Positions 59,853 through 64,000 of a stretch of DNA of 64,000 nucleotides are shown one piece after another; within the stretch, counting starts at the first letter, position 1, and every line of letters begins with the position of its first letter. The notes under the pieces are model-generated. The model was not told the origin of the DNA and did no database searches. It worked only from the letters and a program-made list of their open reading frames with translations. The stretch is taken from NCBI GenBank assembly GCA_044225675.1, contig JBGAIH010000011.1, forward strand, positions 1-64,000. Reading direction: 5' to 3'. The position numbers and the translations under genes were made by a program. This DNA is from JACMQX01 sp044225675 (GTDB lineage Bacteria; Pseudomonadota; Gammaproteobacteria; Burkholderiales; Burkholderiaceae_C).

Positions 59853-59890
59853 TGAAAGGAAGTGATATCTTTTCAGTCCGTGAAAGCTTT
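59853..59890. promoter_or_regulatory. candidate LysR operator
   Basis: TGAAA (59853-59857) and TTTCA (59871-59875) form an inverted repeat, and a third TGAAA starts at 59881 inside TGAAAGCTTTTGG. The patch is A+T-rich and lies between the divergent Bug and LysR genes. Confidence 0.4.
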
Positions 59891-59938
59891 TGGTGATCGC
59901 CGCAGCCATTGCGCGCTCACGCCCTGAGGAGTCCCGCC

Positions 59939-61108
59939 ATGCCCGCCCGTCTGCCTGCTGCGAAACCTTCTGCCCCTGTGAAACGGGCGGCAGGCTCGAC
60001 CCGCACCCCTGCGCCTTCGGGCGGCGCCCGCTCTTCGACGGGCGGCCGCGCGGCGGTCGCGCGCCCGGCTGCGGCCGACGCCTCTGCGGGCGCGATGGCC
60101 GCTGTCGGCAGCGAGTCGCAGGCGGCGGCGCGGCTGGCTGCGCGACTGCGCTTTCGGCACCTGCAGTTGCTGGAAGCCTTGCGCGAGGGCGGCAGCCTGC
60201 GCGCTGCGGCGCAGTCGCTGAATCTCACGCAGCCGGCGCTCAGCAAGGCCCTGCGCGAGATCGAATCGGCCTTCGGCTTCGCGCTGTTCGCGCGCAGCTC
60301 GCGCGGGCTCGCGCCGACGCCGCGCGGCGCCGTCGCGATCCGGGGCGCATCGCGCCTGCTGCAGGAGCTGGCCCATGTGCGCGACGAGGCCCTGTCGGGC
60401 GAGGCCGGCGCGACCATCGTGCGCGTCGGCGCACCGCCATTTGTTGCGCAGGGCTATCTGCCGGCCGTGCTGGCGCGGCTGCTGCGCGGCGAGCCGCGCG
60501 TGCGCGTGCAGCTGCTCGAAGAACGGGTTCCGGTGCTGATGGAGGCGCTGCTGGCGGGCCGCGTGGACGCGCTGGTCACGAGCTATCCCTTGCAGGCGCT
60601 GCAGCTGGCCGCCGCCGCGCGGGCCGAAACGTCAGACACCTCGCGTGCCGATCCTGCCTCGGGCGCCATGGCTGGCGCCGCGCTTGCGGCGGAGCTGGTG
60701 TACGAGAACCTGTTCGAGGCGCAGTTCGTGGTGATCGCACCGCCGGCCCATCCGCTGGCGCGTGCGCGCCAGGTGAGCTGGCCCCAGCTGGCCGCCGAAC
60801 CCTGGGTGATGCCGGCACCCTCGTCGCTGTTGCGGCGCGTCCTGGAGGACAGCTTCCTGCACGGCGGATCGATGGCGCCAGCGCCTGTGGTGGAGTCCGC
60901 CAACCCGATGACCAACGTGCAGCTCGTGGCCGCCGGCCTGGGCCTGGGCGCCGCCCCCGCCCCGGCGGCGCGCCACGCGCTGAGCCTGGGTCAGGTGCGG
61001 CGCGTGCGCGTCACACCGCCCTTGCCCGGTGGTCCCGTGGCGCTGGTGAGCCGGGCAGGCGTCGACAACCCCCGGCTGGCCATGCTGCGTGCAGCGCTCC
61101 AGAGCTGA
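59939..61108 (+). CDS. LysR family regulator with long N-terminal extension
   Basis: 389 residues, about 80 more than usual. The winged helix-turn-helix starts only near residue 70 (RLRFRHLQLLEALREGGSLR, AAAQSLNLTQPALSKALREI). The first 65 residues are Ala/Pro/Arg/Ser-rich and look disordered. The effector domain follows from about residue 160 (TIVRVGAPPFVAQGYLPAVL). GAGGAG lies eight bases before ATG 59939; a TTG at 59909 is less likely. A later start near the helix-turn-helix, such as the ATG beginning MAAVGSESQ, cannot be excluded. It is divergent from the Bug-CoA transferase pair. Confidence 0.85.
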   Translation: MPARLPAAKPSAPVKRAAGSTRTPAPSGGARSSTGGRAAVARPAAADASAGAMAAVGSESQAAARLAARLRFRHLQLLEALREGGSLRAAAQSLNLTQPALSKALREIESAFGFALFARSSRGLAPTPRGAVAIRGASRLLQELAHVRDEALSGEAGATIVRVGAPPFVAQGYLPAVLARLLRGEPRVRVQLLEERVPVLMEALLAGRVDALVTSYPLQALQLAAAARAETSDTSRADPASGAMAGAALAAELVYENLFEAQFVVIAPPAHPLARARQVSWPQLAAEPWVMPAPSSLLRRVLEDSFLHGGSMAPAPVVESANPMTNVQLVAAGLGLGAAPAPAARHALSLGQVRRVRVTPPLPGGPVALVSRAGVDNPRLAMLRAALQS

Positions 61109-61148
61109 TGCGGTAGCCTGCGGCCGCAGCGTCAGCTGCGCGAGGCCG

Positions 61149-61169
61149 TCACGCGGTGCAGCCGCGTGA
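61149..61169. terminator. hairpin between convergent LysR and glcB genes
   Basis: TCACGCGG (61149-61156) pairs perfectly with CCGCGTGA (61162-61169) over a five-base loop. It lies between two converging genes and has no clear uridine run. Confidence 0.4.
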
Positions 61170-61214
61170 GTCCTTTACGCGTCGCAGCCGCATCGTGCCT
61201 CCCACTCCGCAGGC

Positions 61215-63425
61215 TCAGGCCGTGCCCGCCTTGACCTTCAGGCGCCAGGCATGCAGCAGCGGCTCGGTGTAGCCGCTGGGCTGCTCCAGGCCCTTGAAAA
61301 CCAGGTCGCAGGCGGCCTTGTAGGCGGCCGAGGTCTTGAAGTGGCCAGCCATCGGCCGATACAGCGGATCGCCCGCGTTCTGCTTGTCCACCACGGCGGC
61401 CATGCGCTCGAAGGTCTCCTTCACCTGCGCCTGGCTGACCACGCCGTGCAGCAGCCAGTTGGCCATGTGCTGGCTCGAAATCCGCAGCGTGGCGCGGTCT
61501 TCCATCAGGCCCACGTTGTGGATGTCGGGCACCTTGGAGCAGCCCACACCCTGGTCGATCCAGCGCACCACGTAGCCCAGAATGCCCTGGGCGTTGTTGT
61601 CCAGCTCCTGCTGGCGCTCGGCCGCCGTCCAGTTGGCCTTGGCGACGACCGGAAACTGCAGCAGGTCGGCAAGGATGTTGTCGCGTTCGCGGTTGACGTC
61701 GATCTTCTCCAGTTCCTTTTGCACATCGCTCACCAGCACCTGGTGGTAGTGCAGCGCGTGCAGCGTCGCAGCGGTGGGTGACGGCACCCAGGCCGTGTTG
61801 GCGCCGGCCTTCGGGTGGCCGATCTTGGCCTTGAGCATGTCGGCCATCAGGTCGGGCATGGCCCACATGCCCTTGCCGATCTGCGCCTTGCCGCGCAGCC
61901 CGCATGACAGGCCGACCAGCACGTTGTTCTTCTCGTAGGCGGCGATCCAGGCACTGGTCTTCATGTCGCCCTTGCGGAACATCGGGCCGGCGTGCATGGC
62001 CGTGTGCATCTCGTCGCCCGTGCGGTCGAGGAAGCCGGTGTTGATGAAGGCCACGCGCGATGCGGCCTCGGCGATGCAGGCCTTGAGGTTCACGCTGGTG
62101 CGGCGCTCCTCGTCCATGATGCCGAGCTTGACGGTGTCCCGCGGCAGCCCGAGCATCGCCTCCACTCGCGAGAACAGCTCGGCCGCAAAGGCCACTTCCT
62201 TCGGGCCGTGCATCTTGGGCTTGACGATGTAGACCGAGCCTTTGCGCGAATTGCGGATGCCCTTGGCCGACTTGCGTTGCAGGTCGTACAGCGCGATCGT
62301 GGTCGTGATCACCGCATCCATGATGCCCTCGGGGATCTCCTTGGTACTGCCGTCGGCCGCGGTGTAGAGGATCGCCGGGTTGGTCATGAGGTGGCCGACG
62401 TTGCGCACGAACATGAGCGAGCGGCCGTGCAGCGTGACCTTCTTCTTGCCGTCGGGGCCGGTGTAGACGCGGTCGGGGTTCAGGCCGCGCGTGAAGGTGG
62501 TGCCGCCCTTGCTCACCGACTCGGTCAGCGTGCCCTGCAGGATGCCCAGCCAGTTGCTGTAGGCCAGGACCTTGTCCTGCGCATCGACCACGGCCACCGA
62601 GTCTTCGAGGTCGAGGATGGTCGACAGCGCCGACTCGATTACCAGGTCGCTCACGCCGGCGGCGTCGCCCCGGCCGATCGGCGTGCTGCGGTCGATGCGG
62701 ATGTCGATGTGCAGGCCGTTGTGGCGCAGCAGCACCGACGACGGCGCCTTGGCGTCGCCCTGATAGCCGACGAACTGCGAGGCGTCGGCCAGTTGCGTGC
62801 TCTTGCCGCCCTTGAGCTTGACGGCGAGCTTGCCGTTCTTGACGCTGTAGCCGGCGGAGTCGATGTGCGAGCCGTTCTTCAGCGGCGCCGTGCGGTCGAG
62901 CACGTAGCGCGCGTATTCGATCACCTTGGCGCCGCGCACCGGGTTGTAGCCCTTGCCCTTGTCGGCGCCGCCCGTCTCGGCGATCGCATCGGTGCCGTAC
63001 AGCGCGTCGTACAGCGAGCCCCAGCGCGCGTTGGCGGCGTTGAGCGCGTAGCGCGCGTTGAGAATCGGCACCACGAGCTGGGGCCCGGCCTGGATGGCGA
63101 GTTCGTCGTCGACGTTCTTCGTCGTGGCCTTCACCTTGGCCGGCTGCGGCACGAGGTAGCCGATGGTCTCCAGGAACTTGCGGTAGGCCGCCATGTTCGT
63201 GACCGGGCCCGGGTTGGCCTTGTGCCAGGTGTCGAGCTCGGTCTGCAGGCGGTCGCGCTCGGCCAGCAGCGCCAGGTTGCGCGGGGCCAGGTCACCGACG
63301 ATGGCATCGAAGCCGCGCCAGAAGTCCGCCGACGCGATGCCGACGCCGGGCAGAACCCTGTCTTCGATGAAGCGATGCAGCTCGGTGGCCACTTGCAGGC
63401 GATGGACGGAAGTGCGGGCAGTCAT
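61215..63425 (-). CDS. glcB: malate synthase G
   Basis: 736 residues, full length. It joins glyoxylate and acetyl-CoA to malate (glyoxylate cycle and glycolate use). Family segments: TNVDDELAIQ-like KNVDDELAIQAGPQLVVPIL, NARYALNAANARWGSLYDAL, LEDSVAVVDAQDKVLAY, LHGRSLMFVRNVGHLMTNPA, the active-site region KPKMHGPKEVAFAAELFSRV and IMDEERRTSVNLKACI, and the C-terminal RISSQHMANWLLHGV. The start at 63425 gives MTARTSVHRLQVATEL; the upstream in-frame start reads as non-coding. It is divergent from a LysR gene. Confidence 0.95.
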   Translation of the reverse strand: MTARTSVHRLQVATELHRFIEDRVLPGVGIASADFWRGFDAIVGDLAPRNLALLAERDRLQTELDTWHKANPGPVTNMAAYRKFLETIGYLVPQPAKVKATTKNVDDELAIQAGPQLVVPILNARYALNAANARWGSLYDALYGTDAIAETGGADKGKGYNPVRGAKVIEYARYVLDRTAPLKNGSHIDSAGYSVKNGKLAVKLKGGKSTQLADASQFVGYQGDAKAPSSVLLRHNGLHIDIRIDRSTPIGRGDAAGVSDLVIESALSTILDLEDSVAVVDAQDKVLAYSNWLGILQGTLTESVSKGGTTFTRGLNPDRVYTGPDGKKKVTLHGRSLMFVRNVGHLMTNPAILYTAADGSTKEIPEGIMDAVITTTIALYDLQRKSAKGIRNSRKGSVYIVKPKMHGPKEVAFAAELFSRVEAMLGLPRDTVKLGIMDEERRTSVNLKACIAEAASRVAFINTGFLDRTGDEMHTAMHAGPMFRKGDMKTSAWIAAYEKNNVLVGLSCGLRGKAQIGKGMWAMPDLMADMLKAKIGHPKAGANTAWVPSPTAATLHALHYHQVLVSDVQKELEKIDVNRERDNILADLLQFPVVAKANWTAAERQQELDNNAQGILGYVVRWIDQGVGCSKVPDIHNVGLMEDRATLRISSQHMANWLLHGVVSQAQVKETFERMAAVVDKQNAGDPLYRPMAGHFKTSAAYKAACDLVFKGLEQPSGYTEPLLHAWRLKVKAGTA

Positions 63426-63681
63426 GGGGAACCTCGAAAAGTTGGATTGGAAACCGGGGACGGTGCGGCTCGGCGTGCGAGATCCGTACCAGCGCTGTGA
63501 ATGCTCTTTGTGCATACTCTATTTGATACCTGGAAATCCATTAAGTCATCGTTGAGCGCTTTATCCGTGACTTTTTTGAGTGGAATCGGCCCTCGCTGCA
63601 AGGGCGGCCCGTTCGCCGTCTCCTCCTGCTGGACTAGGCGTTAACCCTGGCTCTGCGGATGCAATCGACCCCCGTGGGCGC

Positions 63682-63702
63682 TTGATTTTTGACTTCCATC
63701 AA
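63682..63702. promoter_or_regulatory. LysR-type binding site between glcB and the LysR gene
   Basis: TTGAT (63682-63686) and ATCAA (63698-63702) form an inverted repeat with 11 bases between, the classic T-N11-A LysR box. It lies 15 bases upstream of the LysR start and about 260 bases from glcB. Confidence 0.55.
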
Positions 63703-63716
63703 CCTAATCTCGGACC

Positions 63717-64000
63717 ATGGACAAATTGAAGCAGTTGGAGTCGTTTGTCTCCGTGGCCACGCGCGGCAGCCTCACCGCCGCAGCGCATGCCGAAGGTGTG
63801 GCACCCGCCATCATGGGGCGCCGGCTCGATGCGCTGGAAGAGCGGCTGGGCGTCAAGCTGCTGATCCGCACCACCCGCAGGATCACGCTCACCCATGAAG
63901 GCTCGGCCTTTCTGGAGGACTGCCAGCGCCTGCTGGCCGACTTTGCCAACGCCGAGGCCAGCGTGAGCGCCGGCGGCGTCAAGGCGAGCGGGCATCTGCG
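63717..64000 (+). CDS. LysR family transcriptional regulator (partial, runs off the window)
   Basis: The first 94 residues are present. The helix-turn-helix is clear: MDKLKQLESFVSVATRGSLT, then AAAHAEGVAPAIMGRRLDAL and LLIRTTRRITLTHEGSAFLE. The effector domain is cut off at the window end. It is divergent from glcB and may control it through the TTGAT-N11-ATCAA site. Confidence 0.88.
   Translation, partial: MDKLKQLESFVSVATRGSLTAAAHAEGVAPAIMGRRLDALEERLGVKLLIRTTRRITLTHEGSAFLEDCQRLLADFANAEASVSAGGVKASGHL

Overview
The window is a GC-rich (apart from roughly the first 430 bases) chromosomal segment of a betaproteobacterium, most likely family Comamonadaceae (Variovorax/Acidovorax-like). This rests on the fur / bamE-dapB-exbB-exbD-leuS-lptE-holA-proA order, the hpf-ptsN-hprK set, the proteobacterial gshA/gshB type, three orphan Bug-type solute-binding proteins and several CaiB-type CoA transferases. 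No rRNA, tRNA, CRISPR array or insertion sequence was recognised.

Layout. 0-2.2 kb: small unknown genes, a hairpin-rich gene-free stretch, and a frameshifted DUF4124/excalibur gene. 2.2-7.6 kb: an acyl-CoA module (CoA transferase and two acyl-CoA dehydrogenases on the minus strand; enoyl-CoA hydratase and a LysR regulator on the plus strand) around a palindrome-rich divergent control region. 7.7-9 kb: DUF4256 protein and a metallo-beta-lactamase-fold hydrolase. 9.1-14.8 kb: a complete peptide ABC transporter operon (dppB, C, D, F, A). 14.9-19.4 kb: mtnN, corA, a patatin-like lipase and an MFS transporter. 19.6-31.3 kb: housekeeping block with hpf, ptsN, hprK, fur, bamE (with an extra C-terminal domain), dapB, exbB/exbD, leuS, lptE, holA and proA. 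31.3-41.1 kb: DUF1295 membrane enzyme, Bug protein with IclR regulator, orphan HigA-type antitoxin, gshA, kup, a benE-like transporter, gshB and a secreted PKD-like protein.

41.2-61.1 kb is the accessory, catabolic part. A long minus-strand run (about 54.8 down to 43.6 kb) encodes, in transcription order, a Bug binding protein, a three-subunit molybdenum hydroxylase, a LigB-LigA-like extradiol dioxygenase, an FAD monooxygenase, a CoxG-like protein, a gamma-glutamyltransferase-like Ntn hydrolase, a fumarylacetoacetate-hydrolase-family enzyme and a RidA-like putative deaminase, followed by an MFS transporter and a glutamine-amidotransferase-like protein. A divergent FCD-type GntR regulator and a perfect AAGTAT/ATACTT palindrome sit at its head, and a 4-oxalocrotonate-tautomerase-like gene overlaps the tail of the regulator. 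Read together, these genes suggest hydroxylation, a second hydroxylation, meta ring cleavage, tautomerisation, hydrolysis and deamination of an aromatic, plausibly nitrogen-containing, compound. The substrate is unknown. An SDR, a Dke1/dihydroxyacetophenone-dioxygenase-like cupin, a second CoA transferase, a third Bug protein and a LysR regulator follow. The window ends with glcB (malate synthase G) and the start of a divergent LysR gene.

The region most likely to hold something undescribed is the 43.6-55.8 kb catabolic cluster. Secondary points are the BamE fusion, the pair of related intergenic repeats and the hairpin-rich region near 1 kb. All functional calls come from reading translated sequence by eye; no database search was run.
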